From assembly GCF_001042715.1 (NCBI RefSeq), contig NZ_CP009687.1, forward strand, positions 3,339,418 through 3,403,417: 64,000 nt of DNA. Direction: 5' to 3'. The position numbers were made by a program, and so were the translations under genes. Below, in pieces: positions 18,844-27,097 of the stretch (its first letter is position 1; each line of letters starts with the position of its first letter). This DNA is from Clostridium aceticum. GTDB taxonomy: Bacteria > Bacillota > Clostridia > Peptostreptococcales > Natronincolaceae. The notes beneath the pieces are model-generated. The model worked only from the letters and a program-made list of their open reading frames with translations, had not been told where the DNA came from and searched no databases.

Positions 18844-19177
18844 TCCTTTTCAACTGTCAAAGACGGGATTATAATGTTAATATAATATTAATATTAATAA
18901 GTGAATATTTCAAGCCTGACCCCTGACCTTATATTTTCACCACCTCAACAACATGGTATTATATCTTTTTACTTGAATCAAGGTACCTGTCCCTATGATT
19001 TTATGATTTTGCTTTTCTATTTTGATATTTAAGTCAAGAAAATTCAATGTATTAAGGGATTTTTTGCACTGGAATCACTATTAAATGCCAAATCAATAGT
19101 TTTAGGAGCACATAAGTGTGATTTATGCACTAGAGTCAATATTAATATTTTAATATCAAAATGGCCTAAACACTAAC
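18844..19177. other. non-coding stretch with REP-like repeat copy 3
   Basis: The 18899-18930 section repeats AAGTGAATATTTCAA followed by GCCTGACCCCTGACCTT, identical to copy 2. Further on TCAAGGTACCTGTCCCTATG resembles another RAYT-type motif. No gene is seen. Confidence 0.5.
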
Positions 19178-19360
19178 CTAATTCACTAGCCTTTTCCAAT
19201 TATGCTCCGAACCATAACTTTTGGTTGCAGCACCCAATGGCAGTTTGAAACCCACACCTAAATATGGATTTCGGGAAACCCTGTCCCATCTCTTATAAAG
19301 CATGTGCTTAGATTTCCTCTCATTCTTCCAGTCATCCAAGTCCTTCAAGACACACTTCTT
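19178..19360 (-). pseudogene. unidentified 3' gene fragment
   Basis: A startless frame of 60 codons reads VLKDLDDWKNERKSKHMLYK and later LGVGFKLPLGAATKSYGSEH before a stop. The amino acid make-up is that of a real protein C-terminus. I cannot assign it to a family. An in-frame TGA lies immediately upstream at 19363. Confidence 0.35.
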
Positions 19361-19366
19361 TCACTC

Positions 19367-19549
19367 TTACATATGATATTTATAAATATAATTTATAAAA
19401 CCAAACAATGCTATAGCAGAAAAACCAATAAATCCACCTACTCCCAATCTATCAATCATCAAATCTGCTGTTATATATAACCATACGATAACTATGCATA
19501 GTATTAAAATATACCGTAATACCTTTTTAATAATATACATTTTTCCCAT
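19367..19549 (-). CDS. small two-TM membrane protein
   Basis: A 60-residue protein with a basic N-terminus and two hydrophobic helices (about 12-30 and 37-53). GAGG lies seven bases before the ATG. It follows the 116-residue membrane protein and the double-glycine peptide gene on the same strand with a RAYT fragment between. Such tiny membrane proteins can be bacteriocin immunity or accessory proteins; that is speculation from position. Confidence 0.5.
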   Translation of the reverse strand: MGKMYIIKKVLRYILILCIVIVWLYITADLMIDRLGVGGFIGFSAIALFGFINYIYKYHM

Positions 19550-19569
19550 AAATAAACCTCACATATTCT

Positions 19570-19665
19570 ACATATTTCGCCAAGCAACACTTTTTCGTTG
19601 TTATTGCCACTAACCATTACATAATATAAAGCTCTCAGATAATAGATACGAGGTTTTCTCGCCAT
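19570..19665 (-). pseudogene. second RAYT N-terminal fragment
   Basis: The frame from ATG 19665 reads MARKPRIYYLRALYYVMVSG then NNNEKVL, a diverged copy of the RAYT start seen at 18258. It loses similarity after about 30 codons. A nearby GCCTGACCCC copy lies at 19711-19720 and a reverse partial copy at 19791. Confidence 0.65.
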
Positions 19666-19690
19666 ATTAATCGTATGGATAATTATACCA

Positions 19691-19720
19691 TTAAAAAGTA
19701 AATATTTAAAGCCTGACCCC
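19691..19720 (+). repeat. REP-like repeat copy 4
   Basis: AATATTTAAAGCCTGACCCC is a diverged copy of the 18291 and 18899 repeats, beside a RAYT fragment. Confidence 0.6.
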
Positions 19721-19825
19721 TTTTCCTTTTCATACTCCCTACCAAAATTTATTCTACAATTAAAGAATTTGTTCAGAGCTTCCTTAATAAAGGTCAGGCT
19801 ACTTAGTTAAACTTGTAAACTGATG

Positions 19826-20176
19826 TTACTCAGTAATTTTTTCATTTATATTTGAATTTTTATAACTATATAAATATAATCCAATATATATTGGAATAAA
19901 GAATAAAAGCCCAATCAAACTTTGAAGACTAAAACCTTTAGCATCTATCTTCGGAACAACGATCCAATTATATATTTGATCTATAATTACATAAAAGATA
20001 AAGTATACTTTCCAAAATGATTCAATAAATAATTTCTTTTTGGCTCCATATCCATAAACACCAATACATGCAATGATTGCTAGTAACACCCATACAACAT
20101 CTAGCAATGTAAAACTATAATATAAAGTCATTACACAAATAACAGCTATAAAAATAGAATAAATTTTCCAAAACAT
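19826..20176 (-). CDS. four-TM membrane protein, candidate immunity protein
   Basis: The 116-residue product has four predicted TM helices (about 5-25, 28-46, 58-75, 85-105) and a charged C-terminal tail. AGGTGGTG lies five bases before the ATG, a strong SD. It is the next gene downstream of the double-glycine peptide at 20445-20684 on the same strand. The size, topology and position fit a bacteriocin immunity protein, but no family is recognised. Confidence 0.6.
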   Translation of the reverse strand: MFWKIYSIFIAVICVMTLYYSFTLLDVVWVLLAIIACIGVYGYGAKKKLFIESFWKVYFIFYVIIDQIYNWIVVPKIDAKGFSLQSLIGLLFFIPIYIGLYLYSYKNSNINEKITE

Positions 20177-20318
20177 AATACACCACCTATTTATATTTGA
20201 AATTTATTTTTATCAACATACATCTCCATTACTTAAAACTTACTAAGCTTTGTTTGTTTGATATATACATAATAAAAAAACTTAAATTTTTCTTTAAATA
20301 ATCAAATAAAAGTTATAA

Positions 20319-20352
20319 GGAACCTCCTGTATAATTTAAAATTAGAGGTTCC
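20319..20352 (-). terminator. weak terminator after the peptide gene
   Basis: GGAACCTC pairs with GAGGTTCC over an 18-base loop, with a T-rich run on the minus strand side. Confidence 0.45.
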
Positions 20353-20444
20353 CAAAATTGTTAGTTATGTTATAGCACGTACTTAACTAACTTTTATTTC
20401 CAAAATTATACAATATTCATATTATACTTTTAAACTACGGTTTT

Positions 20445-20684
20445 TTAGGAAAATCCCAAATTATAAAAATCATTATGATTCATTTTTTTAGACTTTGGTC
20501 CCTCAATCAAATCTCTCCCAGTACTATATATATCATATGCTCCCATAGCATCACCTGAGCCTGCGAAATAAATCGGTGCACTCGCTACACCTAAAGTACC
20601 TATTAAAACATCAACAAATCTTTCCCAATTTCCTCCGTTAACTTTCATCATCTCATTCATACTCATTTCTTTTAACATCTTCAA
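20445..20684 (-). CDS. double-glycine-leader peptide, putative bacteriocin
   Basis: The 79-residue product starts MKMLKEMSMNEMMKVNGG, a typical class II bacteriocin or pheromone leader: hydrophobic residues at spaced positions, acidic EM pair, and Gly-Gly at 17-18. Cleavage would leave a 61-residue peptide (NWERFVDVLIGTLGVASAPI and on) without cysteine, with a glycine-rich middle and hydrophilic end. A strong SD AAAGGAGG precedes the ATG. No peptidase-ABC exporter is in the window, so export would need one elsewhere. The mature sequence matches no bacteriocin I know. Confidence 0.7.
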   Translation of the reverse strand: MKMLKEMSMNEMMKVNGGNWERFVDVLIGTLGVASAPIYFAGSGDAMGAYDIYSTGRDLIEGPKSKKMNHNDFYNLGFS

Positions 20685-21298
20685 AATCCTCCTTTAAATT
20701 TTATTTACAGATCTATTTTTCTTGAGTAAAAATCCACACTTCATCCATTCCGCGGTAAATTTCTGAATAAAGTGTTTTCGAATATAAACCTGTTTTAATT
20801 GATATATTATAATCCCTACTCCTACACAACCTTTTCTCCCATCAAAAGATTTTCTTATTTACTTGGCTCTGGGAACAGCCACAAATAATATGTATAGCAG
20901 GAAGTTACAATCCAAAATAGAATCTAAAATAGTTCTTCTTATTATCTAAATTTTACCATAAATCAGGGGCTAGATTCATCCCCCTTCGGCTAAAAACAGG
21001 GGTGATTTTTCTACCCCTCCTTGTAAGATAAATATATGGGATAGGATTGAAATACACACCCGAATGTTCTTTGACAATTTAAATCTATCGCTTAAATGAA
21101 TTAGTGACACTTACAGTTAAAATTTCTAAACATCGTGCTATAATCTCTTTGTCAGAGAGATAGATATGCGTTCCCTATAAATCCTTCTTTTTTTAAAAGA
21201 AGTCTTATTCGTAAATTAGCATGTATATCCGCAAGGTCGACTTGATATCCTATAAACTAGGCTCCGTATCATACAAAAAATCACGTGTTAACCATAAT
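20685..21298. other. non-coding stretch upstream of the peptide gene
   Basis: It is AT-rich with stops in all frames. It must carry the promoter of the peptide gene. I see no clear direct-repeat regulator site, RNA gene or riboswitch; a short CCCC/GGGG hairpin lies near 20987-21020. Confidence 0.4.
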
Positions 21299-21327
21299 AA
21301 AAAGCACCTACCTAAGCAGATGCCCTT
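21299..21327 (-). terminator. terminator after the rhodanese gene
   Basis: On the minus strand AAGGGCATCT and AGGTGCTTTTT form a stem with G-U pairs around an 8-base loop and end in T residues. Confidence 0.6.
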
Positions 21328-21336
21328 TATAATACT

Positions 21337-21770
21337 CTATTTTTCTACATCATATTTCCAGTTAGAAATACCATCATACATATGATATACTTCTGTAAAA
21401 CCACTGTTTTTTAATGTATCTACTGCAATATTACTTCTTCTACCTGTTCTACAATATACTAAAATTAGTTTGTTTTTATATTGTTCGAGTCCATCTATAT
21501 TCTTTTCAATTTGGTCATAAGGAATTAAAATAGCACCTTTAAGATGTCCTTCATAATATTCTTCTTTTGTTCTAACATCCAATATTAGTAATTCCTTATT
21601 TTCATCAATAATTTTTTTGCTTCTTCAATATTTACTTCAGTTGCACTACTTATTTGATCAGCTTGATTGTTTTTTATATTAACACCTTCACTTTTTGAAC
21701 ATGCTGTAAGAATACATAGCATTATAAAACAACAAAATATTTTCATTATCCCTATCATAGGTTCATCCAT
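21337..21770 (-). pseudogene. rhodanese-domain lipoprotein, split by a frameshift
   Basis: The first frame encodes a lipoprotein signal (MKIFCCFIMLCILTACS, lipobox LTAC) and stops after a run of seven A bases at 21618-21612. The second frame continues with a single rhodanese domain: LLILDVRTKEEYYEGHLKGA, active-site Cys in VYCRTGRRS, and C-terminal GISNWKYDVEK. One additional A would join them. The gene is either a pseudogene, a slippage-switched gene or a sequence error. The likely start is 21746 by the signal peptide. The intact protein would be a secreted sulfur transferase. Confidence 0.8.
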
Positions 21771-21787
21771 CTCCTAATTCTACTTAG

Positions 21788-21927
21788 TTATATATCCTTC
21801 CCACAGCACTTTTTATACTTCTTTCCGCTTCCGCACGGACAAGGATCGTTCTTCCTACCACTTCATTTTTAGTGATTGTCTTTGTATTTGTAACTGCTGG
21901 CTTTTTATTGGTTCCTAATTTTGACAT
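21788..21927 (-). pseudogene. small SEC-C motif protein, frameshifted
   Basis: From ATG 21927 the frame reads MSKLGTNKKPAVTNTKTITK, but the zinc-binding end (NDPCPCGSGKKYKKCCGKDI) lies in another frame, shifted near the GGTAGGAAGAA stretch. The CPCGSGKKYKKCC end is the classic SEC-C zinc finger found at the end of SecA and in small proteins. No SD is clear. Confidence 0.6.
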
Positions 21928-21945
21928 GGAATTACAACGCCAAAT

Positions 21946-22002
21946 CTACTTCTTATATAGCTTTACTACCGATTCCACATGAGCCGTAAATTGAATTAAC
22001 TT
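21946..22002 (-). pseudogene. possible C-terminal scrap of an RlmD-like methyltransferase
   Basis: A frame of 18 codons ends FTAHVESVVKLYKK, like the TAHVESV end of RlmD/TrmA-type methyltransferases. Only this tail is present. It is not identical to the end of the rlmD gene at 58756, so it is not a simple copy of that. Confidence 0.35.
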
Positions 22003-22128
22003 TTAATCAAATAGCATATCCTTATTTGCGATTATCTACAATGTACTAGAATTAATAGTTTTGAATGATACTGTTTTATTCTTTATTATTTGTTATTACT
22101 CATAATATTATATAAAAATGTACTCATG

Positions 22129-22156
22129 GTTGGCAATTAGTAGACAATGCCAACAT
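22129..22156. other. candidate left attachment region of the prophage
   Basis: GTTGGCAATTAGTAGACAAT then GCCAACATA resembles the sequence after the integrase gene at 58717-58744 (GTTGGCAAATTGTAGGCAAT then CCAACATA). Both contain GTTGGCAA and CCAACATA but the match is imperfect, so these may be integrase arm or core sites and not the exact duplicated core. It also contains inverted arms GTTGGCA and TGCCAAC. Confidence 0.45.
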
Positions 22157-22157
22157 A

Positions 22158-22187
22158 AAAAAGACTGGGAATTAACCCAGTCTTTTT
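22158..22187 (-). terminator. terminator of the late operon
   Basis: AAAAGACTGGG and CCCAGTCTTTT form a perfect stem around a 6-base loop; the endolysin stop codon lies in the loop. Confidence 0.85.
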
Positions 22188-22813
22188 GCAAACTTCTGTA
22201 ACATTCTCCACAACTCTTCTCTAGTAGCAAAGTCTTTTGGTCTTGAACCATCACTTATGCCCTTTTCTATAGCCCACGTTCTAGCTTCAATAGCCCACTC
22301 TGGAGTTTCTTCCTCTTTCTTCTCTATATAATCTACATAAGGGCACTTTAACCAATGGGTCCATCCTGCTGATCCTGTACCTTTGAGGGGTGATTGTATT
22401 ACTCCTTGGGTAGTCCCTCTTGCTTCTATTACTTTTGCTTCACCAATATAAACTCCTATATGCCCATCCTTCCATACGCAAATGCCAGGTACTTCAGGGA
22501 TAGTTCCTATAGCTCCCTTCTCTGACGCTCTATTGTACATCATATTGGCAGATGCATCGGTAGCAACATCGTATTTAATATTGCCACCGTTCCACCAAAG
22601 GTAAGATTTTATGAGCCCTGCACAATCAGCTGTTCTTCTTCCCATCCAGTTTTGTCTTATAAACTGTTGAAAGTTTCCTACATTTGTGGGGTACTGCCTT
22701 AATCTTTGCTGTAGTAAATTTTCTGTTAGTACTTGACCGAATGTTCCCCATACATAACCCCATCTTTCAGATAGAGCTTTTTTGCAATGTTCTACTAATC
22801 CAAGATTATTCAT
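22172..22813 (-). CDS. phage endolysin, NlpC/P60 type
   Basis: The N-terminal domain is NlpC/P60-like with catalytic Cys64 (RRTADCAGLIKSYLW) and His118 (KDGHIGVYIG). The C-terminal 40 residues (WAIEARTWAIEKGISDGSRP) resemble an SLH-like wall-binding repeat common in clostridial phage lysins. It should cut peptidoglycan stem peptides at lysis. It overlaps the holin gene by four bases and is the last gene of the late operon. Confidence 0.88.
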   Translation of the reverse strand: MNNLGLVEHCKKALSERWGYVWGTFGQVLTENLLQQRLRQYPTNVGNFQQFIRQNWMGRRTADCAGLIKSYLWWNGGNIKYDVATDASANMMYNRASEKGAIGTIPEVPGICVWKDGHIGVYIGEAKVIEARGTTQGVIQSPLKGTGSAGWTHWLKCPYVDYIEKKEEETPEWAIEARTWAIEKGISDGSRPKDFATREELWRMLQKFAKRLG

Positions 22814-23217
22814 CTGTTACCCTCTCCTTTATCTTTCAAAATTTCTACAGCTCTTTCTAATGACTTAGGTATATCCACACCTATCCTGCCAGCGTTCTCT
22901 ATAATTGAAATACTCTCATTAGCTAGATAGAAAAATATAGTAGCATCTTTTAATATATTTCCATTTCCTAAACTCATATCGATCATATTGGCTACAACTA
23001 CCAAAGCAAAGATAAATACTTTCTTTGCGATTCCTTTAAATCCTGTTGCACTAGAAAGTTCTCCATTTACTGTTGCTGCTACAATTCCAGAAATATAGTC
23101 TAGTACTACAAAAAAGAGTAATACTCCTAGCAAGTGGGACCATCCTCCTAATAAATAAGATGCAGCCCCACCTATGATAGCTAAACTAGTTTTAATAATA
23201 CTTGAAATGTTCTCCAT
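22810..23217 (-). CDS. phage holin, toxin-secretion/phage-lysis family
   Basis: The 135-residue protein has three hydrophobic helices (about 10-25, 28-50, 68-86) and a charged tail. The segment LDYISGIVAATVNGELSSAT then GFKGIAKKV is the hallmark of the holin family that includes TcdE and UtxA. It makes membrane lesions that release the endolysin encoded directly downstream. Confidence 0.9.
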   Translation of the reverse strand: MENISSIIKTSLAIIGGAASYLLGGWSHLLGVLLFFVVLDYISGIVAATVNGELSSATGFKGIAKKVFIFALVVVANMIDMSLGNGNILKDATIFFYLANESISIIENAGRIGVDIPKSLERAVEILKDKGEGNR

Positions 23218-23242
23218 GTTTACACCTACTTTCTCAAAATAA

Positions 23243-23260
23243 AAACACCCGAAGGTGTTT
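23243..23260 (-). terminator. short terminator upstream of the holin
   Basis: AAACACC and GGTGTTT pair around CGAA, with a T run on the minus strand. It would end leftward transcription from the gene at 23547-24230. Confidence 0.6.
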
Positions 23261-23356
23261 ATATATAACTAATTTCTTTTTTCGATTTATTTGCACTGAT
23301 TATTCCCTATTTCTCTAATTAATGTTATTCTTATAATGAAAGGGAGGTGACATATT

Positions 23357-23566
23357 ATGGCAAATGATAAAAGGCCAGCTCCTCAGTCAAAGAGTCCGGC
23401 CTCAAAAACAACGGATGCAAAACATGTAACAGGTATTCATAAATCTGCAACCCCACCATCATTTAAAGCACCCAAAATAAGCAATCCTCAGCCTATGAAA
23501 ACTGTTCAAGATTCAGCAACATCTCCTTCTTTTAGCACTCCTAAGCCTACCAATCCAAAAAAGTAG
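23357..23566 (+). CDS. small Ser/Pro/Lys-rich protein, prophage cargo
   Basis: The 69-residue product is low in complexity: 22% Pro or Ser and many Lys, with the repeated phrase SATPPSFKAPKISNPQ and SATSPSFSTPKPTNPK. AGGGAGGTGA lies before the ATG and TATAAT lies about 20 bases further upstream. It runs against the late operon and overlaps the end of the convergent gene by 20 bases. No function is known; it is likely disordered. Confidence 0.65.
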   Translation: MANDKRPAPQSKSPASKTTDAKHVTGIHKSATPPSFKAPKISNPQPMKTVQDSATSPSFSTPKPTNPKK

Positions 23567-24230
23567 TTCTAGCTTCTAAACTTTCAAGGTATTTCTCTGC
23601 TTCACTGGTGTCATAGACCTCAACTATGACACCTTTCTCAATGTTTACATATGTTTCCCACAATTTTAGGTGATCCATGAACTCTGGATGATTTTCTAAA
23701 TAATAATCTATTCCTTCTGGTTGTTCTAAAACTATACTCATTTCTTCATTGGGTAAAGAATAATGCTTGCTAAACCCTTGTGCCAATATTTTTTCATCCT
23801 TTATAATTTTTATATATCTATTTACTTTTTTCTCTAGAAAAACTTGCCTCCAACAGCATTTATCATCTATATCCATTTTGCCTAGTTTGCCTCGGATTTT
23901 ATTAATTGCCTTATACCATTGCTCTGTACTAAGTCCTTTTAGCACTCCTACTATTATTGCTAGGAGAAATACTGCTATAGAGAATGTTGCTAAGAAAAAT
24001 AAATCATTAAACTCATTTATTAATTGCTTTAATGAGCTAAACTTATTAATGAAAACACTGGCTATTCCAACCACAAAAATAATAGGCATGCTTAGTAAAA
24101 TACCATTGACCATTTCCTTAAAATCACTATTTTTTTCTGCTGCTGGGAAATCCATTCTATGACTTATCTTCTCTGCTAGAATTCCAGGTAATACAAACAA
24201 TAATAAAGCAACTATATTTGTTGTATCCAT
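23547..24230 (-). CDS. membrane protein, DUF6338-like
   Basis: Three hydrophobic segments (about 6-20, 45-62, 77-97) precede a soluble C-terminal domain of 130 residues. The N-terminal LLLFVLPGILAEKI resembles DUF6338 proteins, whose role is unknown. It sits between lysis and tail genes and is flanked by rightward genes, which marks it as accessory cargo (a moron), perhaps expressed separately. Confidence 0.6.
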   Translation of the reverse strand: MDTTNIVALLLFVLPGILAEKISHRMDFPAAEKNSDFKEMVNGILLSMPIIFVVGIASVFINKFSSLKQLINEFNDLFFLATFSIAVFLLAIIVGVLKGLSTEQWYKAINKIRGKLGKMDIDDKCCWRQVFLEKKVNRYIKIIKDEKILAQGFSKHYSLPNEEMSIVLEQPEGIDYYLENHPEFMDHLKLWETYVNIEKGVIVEVYDTSEAEKYLESLEARTTFLDW

Positions 24231-24388
24231 GATTGAACAACTCCTTATAATGACATTATACTTTATCTAATAACAATATAAAACTAACTATTAATTTTTT
24301 CACCCCCTTAAATTTGCTGTATTGGAAATATTTTCTTAATTAATTGTACAAGCTGTGTTAAACTATAAAGAAAAAGGAGTTGTTACTA

Positions 24389-25141
24389 ATGAAGAAATTT
24401 GTCGCTGGATTGCTCACTGGTCTGATATTAGCAACTGGTATCACCTCATTCGCTAGTTCTGAGGTGATAGCTCAGTTTGCATCTTTTAATTTTTTAGTTA
24501 ATGGACAACAAAAGACTATTGAAGCTCGACCAGTTACTATCAATGGCAGTTCCTATTTACCTGTCAAGGATGTAGCTAATATGCTTGGTTATGATGTGAC
24601 TTACAAAGCTGATACTCGTACTATTGAGTTTAATAATGCAAATCAAACTATATCGCTACCTACTCAACCTTCACGTATAATTGATATCACGCCTATAGCA
24701 ACAAATCAAATAGAAATAACCGAAGATCCTTTTGAAAATAGAACAACATTAACAGGTATTATAGGTGAAGAAATTGAATTATACAAAAGTAAAATAAAGG
24801 TTAATTCTCTTAAAAATTTAGGCGAGTTAGAAAGAAATCCAGAATACCACATCATTGAAATAAACTTTGATTTCTTTTTGCCCGGAGAACCAACTTCTAA
24901 CAATCGCCCAATAGGTAAAAATAGAATTTTGAATATTGGTATTGATAGAATGTATAAGCAAAGAACACGTTCTGTAATTTATACACCGATTACCAATTTT
25001 TCAGATATTAATTATAAATACGGCGACTGGACTAATATCATTTTGCAGTTAGCTATAAAAGATGAAGACGTCCATCAAATTAATTCCATTACCTTTAGGG
25101 ATACATTTAACAGAAATTATTTGGCCACAATAGAAATATAA
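24389..25141 (+). CDS. exported protein with copper-amine-oxidase-type stalk domain
   Basis: A signal peptide (KKFVAGLLTGLILATGITSF then ASS) is followed by a stalk domain of the Cu-amine-oxidase N-terminal type at about residues 32-80 (NGQQKTIEARPVTINGSSYL, VKDVANMLGYDV). The remaining 150 residues are unassigned. I chose ATG 24389 because AAAGGAG lies nine bases upstream. It is a rightward gene inside the leftward tail/lysis region, so probably a lysogen-expressed surface protein. Confidence 0.8.
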   Translation: MKKFVAGLLTGLILATGITSFASSEVIAQFASFNFLVNGQQKTIEARPVTINGSSYLPVKDVANMLGYDVTYKADTRTIEFNNANQTISLPTQPSRIIDITPIATNQIEITEDPFENRTTLTGIIGEEIELYKSKIKVNSLKNLGELERNPEYHIIEINFDFFLPGEPTSNNRPIGKNRILNIGIDRMYKQRTRSVIYTPITNFSDINYKYGDWTNIILQLAIKDEDVHQINSITFRDTFNRNYLATIEI

Positions 25142-25143
25142 TT

Positions 25144-25165
25144 AAGACACCTATTTAGGTGTCTT
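25144..25165. terminator. shared convergent terminator
   Basis: AAGACACC and GGTGTCTT pair around a 6-base loop between convergent genes, with a T run to the right. Confidence 0.75.
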
Positions 25166-25412
25166 TTATTTCTATCTCCAATTCTTTTTCTTGGTTCAAC
25201 ATAGTGATATACTCTTTCACCTCATTTTCGTTGTCTACTAACTTAGCATATCTCTCTTGAAGTTTTTTTGACTGTGCTATAATTCCTTGTTTTTCTCTAA
25301 TTATATGTTGGTGTAAATTTTGAAGATCTTCTACTGTAAATTTTTCTTCAATTGTTTTTGTAACGATAATTTTTTCATTTTCTCTTCTTGTTTTTTTATT
25401 TAAAACATCCAT
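25155..25412 (-). CDS. small coiled-coil phage protein
   Basis: An 85-residue, highly charged, helical protein with heptad-like spacing (LQNLHQHIIREKQGIIAQ, then KKLQERYAKL). It follows the tail endopeptidase gene by 12 bases with SD TAGGAGG. Genes at this position in related phages are uncharacterised tail-associated proteins. Confidence 0.7.
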   Translation of the reverse strand: MDVLNKKTRRENEKIIVTKTIEEKFTVEDLQNLHQHIIREKQGIIAQSKKLQERYAKLVDNENEVKEYITMLNQEKELEIEIKDT

Positions 25413-25423
25413 ATATTTTCCTC

Positions 25424-27097
25424 CTAACTATGATATTGTTGTATATGCTGGACCATCAATGAATCAGCATATTCTCTTATGTCAGCAAAAGTGGCAATGA
25501 AATTGTTACTTGAAATACTTCCTATGTAGCTGAAATCTGGCAACACTACATTATATGCATTAATTTTCAAATCATCAAAAGCTTTTATGATCATGTTACG
25601 ATTACTTTCTAGTGTAACATCACCCCAAGAAAATATATCAAGTAATCCACTTGGATAGTACTGAATGTATGCGCCTAAGCTATTATCAGCAAACTCAATC
25701 CTTTTACTATTATTGGTCCCCTGCTCCAAATATATATTTCTTCCTACCTTCAAGTCTCTAGTAATATCAATATCTGTATTAGCTAATATTTGACCTCCAA
25801 TAATAGTGGATCCTTGAATAGTAGATCCATAGATATCTATAGCGTACAATTCACCAGTAACGATGTTATCTGCATTGAGATTATATACATCAATTATATT
25901 AGCATTTATTGATCCACTTGTTATGTTATCTGCATTCAAATTGATTACATCTATTACATTGGCATCTAGAGTACCAGTGACTATATTGCTTGCATTAAGG
26001 TTTATTATGTTTATAGTGTTTGCATCAATAGTACCAGCCACAATTTGTTCTGCCTGGAGCTCTCCTGTATATATTCCTGCTAACACCATTGTTCCATCTG
26101 CATTGGCATAAAGGGTATCTTCTATCCAATTCCCTTCTCCATCGCCTCTTTGGAATTTAAATTCATCGGCATTCATTACAGATCTTGATTTTTTATCGCT
26201 TCTTACACTTTCAAATCCTACATTGGGTCCTATTCTTATTCCATAATAAAGTTTATCTTTAATGACTGTACTTCTTTCGATTGTATTGATTGTATCTAAT
26301 ATTGTCTCTGTAAAGTTTTGCAGTTCCACTCTTGAAATGACTTTTCTTACAGGATTATACGAATACTTTACAACTCTTACGTCACTTTTGATATTAAGTC
26401 CTCTGTCTATGAGTCGACAATCGTCTCCTAGCTGCACTTTTTCTAGTTTTCCGTATTCAGTCAGTGTACTTAACTCAACATAATTTAATCCATAGGATAT
26501 CTTAGGAAGGCCATTTACCTTTTCTCTAGCATCTACTATTTTTTCAACTCCTAGATTATTTTTCCCAAGTCTAAACTCTACTCCCGTTTTGCTCCCTCTT
26601 CGCTGCAGTAATGATATTTTATATTTTTCAAATAGAAGTTCTCCTCCTAGGTATTCAGCCAGCTGCACAAGGATTAATCTTCTACTGGCTTTTTCCTGGA
26701 TAGAGAATGTTTCTATATTAGAGAATTCTACTGTTCCTATAGTAAAAGGGGTTCCCGCTAGGAGCTGGGTAAGGATCTGTGTCGGCGTTCCATCTACTGT
26801 AAAGAATTCTAGGTCATACTCAGGATCATTGAGGTCATATGAAACGTGTTCACATTCTACATCTATCATCAGTTCACCATCTTCACTTCTTCTTGGGACA
26901 TAATAGGCTATGTTGAAATAGTTGTTGTCTACCTCTACGATGTTTTCATAATGAATGTATTGGCTTTTGATGTTATCTATCGGATGAGAGAACGACAAAA
27001 CAAATCCCCTGTTGATTTCTTCTTCAACAAGGGACTCCATGGCTTTTTCTAAATATGCTAATCGTTTTGAAGAGCTTTTTTCTCTTATTTGTATCAT
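25424..27097 (-). CDS. phage tail endopeptidase / minor structural protein (Tal-like)
   Basis: The N-terminal 300 residues match the prophage tail endopeptidase fold of siphovirus Tal proteins (IQIREKSSSKRLAYLEKAME, LAEYLGGELLFEKYKISLLQ). After about residue 330 a repeated motif of about 16 residues appears four or five times (INLNADNITSGSINANIIDV and variants), a beta-helix-like shaft, and then a C-terminal domain. It forms the tail tip that touches the host wall. I chose ATG 27097 with AGGTGG five bases before it; it overlaps the preceding stop as TAATG. Confidence 0.85.
   Translation of the reverse strand: MIQIREKSSSKRLAYLEKAMESLVEEEINRGFVLSFSHPIDNIKSQYIHYENIVEVDNNYFNIAYYVPRRSEDGELMIDVECEHVSYDLNDPEYDLEFFTVDGTPTQILTQLLAGTPFTIGTVEFSNIETFSIQEKASRRLILVQLAEYLGGELLFEKYKISLLQRRGSKTGVEFRLGKNNLGVEKIVDAREKVNGLPKISYGLNYVELSTLTEYGKLEKVQLGDDCRLIDRGLNIKSDVRVVKYSYNPVRKVISRVELQNFTETILDTINTIERSTVIKDKLYYGIRIGPNVGFESVRSDKKSRSVMNADEFKFQRGDGEGNWIEDTLYANADGTMVLAGIYTGELQAEQIVAGTIDANTINIINLNASNIVTGTLDANVIDVINLNADNITSGSINANIIDVYNLNADNIVTGELYAIDIYGSTIQGSTIIGGQILANTDIDITRDLKVGRNIYLEQGTNNSKRIEFADNSLGAYIQYYPSGLLDIFSWGDVTLESNRNMIIKAFDDLKINAYNVVLPDFSYIGSISSNNFIATFADIREYADSLMVQHIQQYHS

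Noticed and set aside
18122-19720. Possible CRISPR array from repeated GCCTGACCCC
   Set aside because: Copies are few, unevenly spaced, in both orientations, and sit with RAYT fragments; no spacers and no cas genes.
21946-22002. RlmD-like tail as a duplicated rlmD 3' end made by prophage integration
   Set aside because: The nucleotides differ clearly from the end of the rlmD gene at 58756, so it is not an att duplication.
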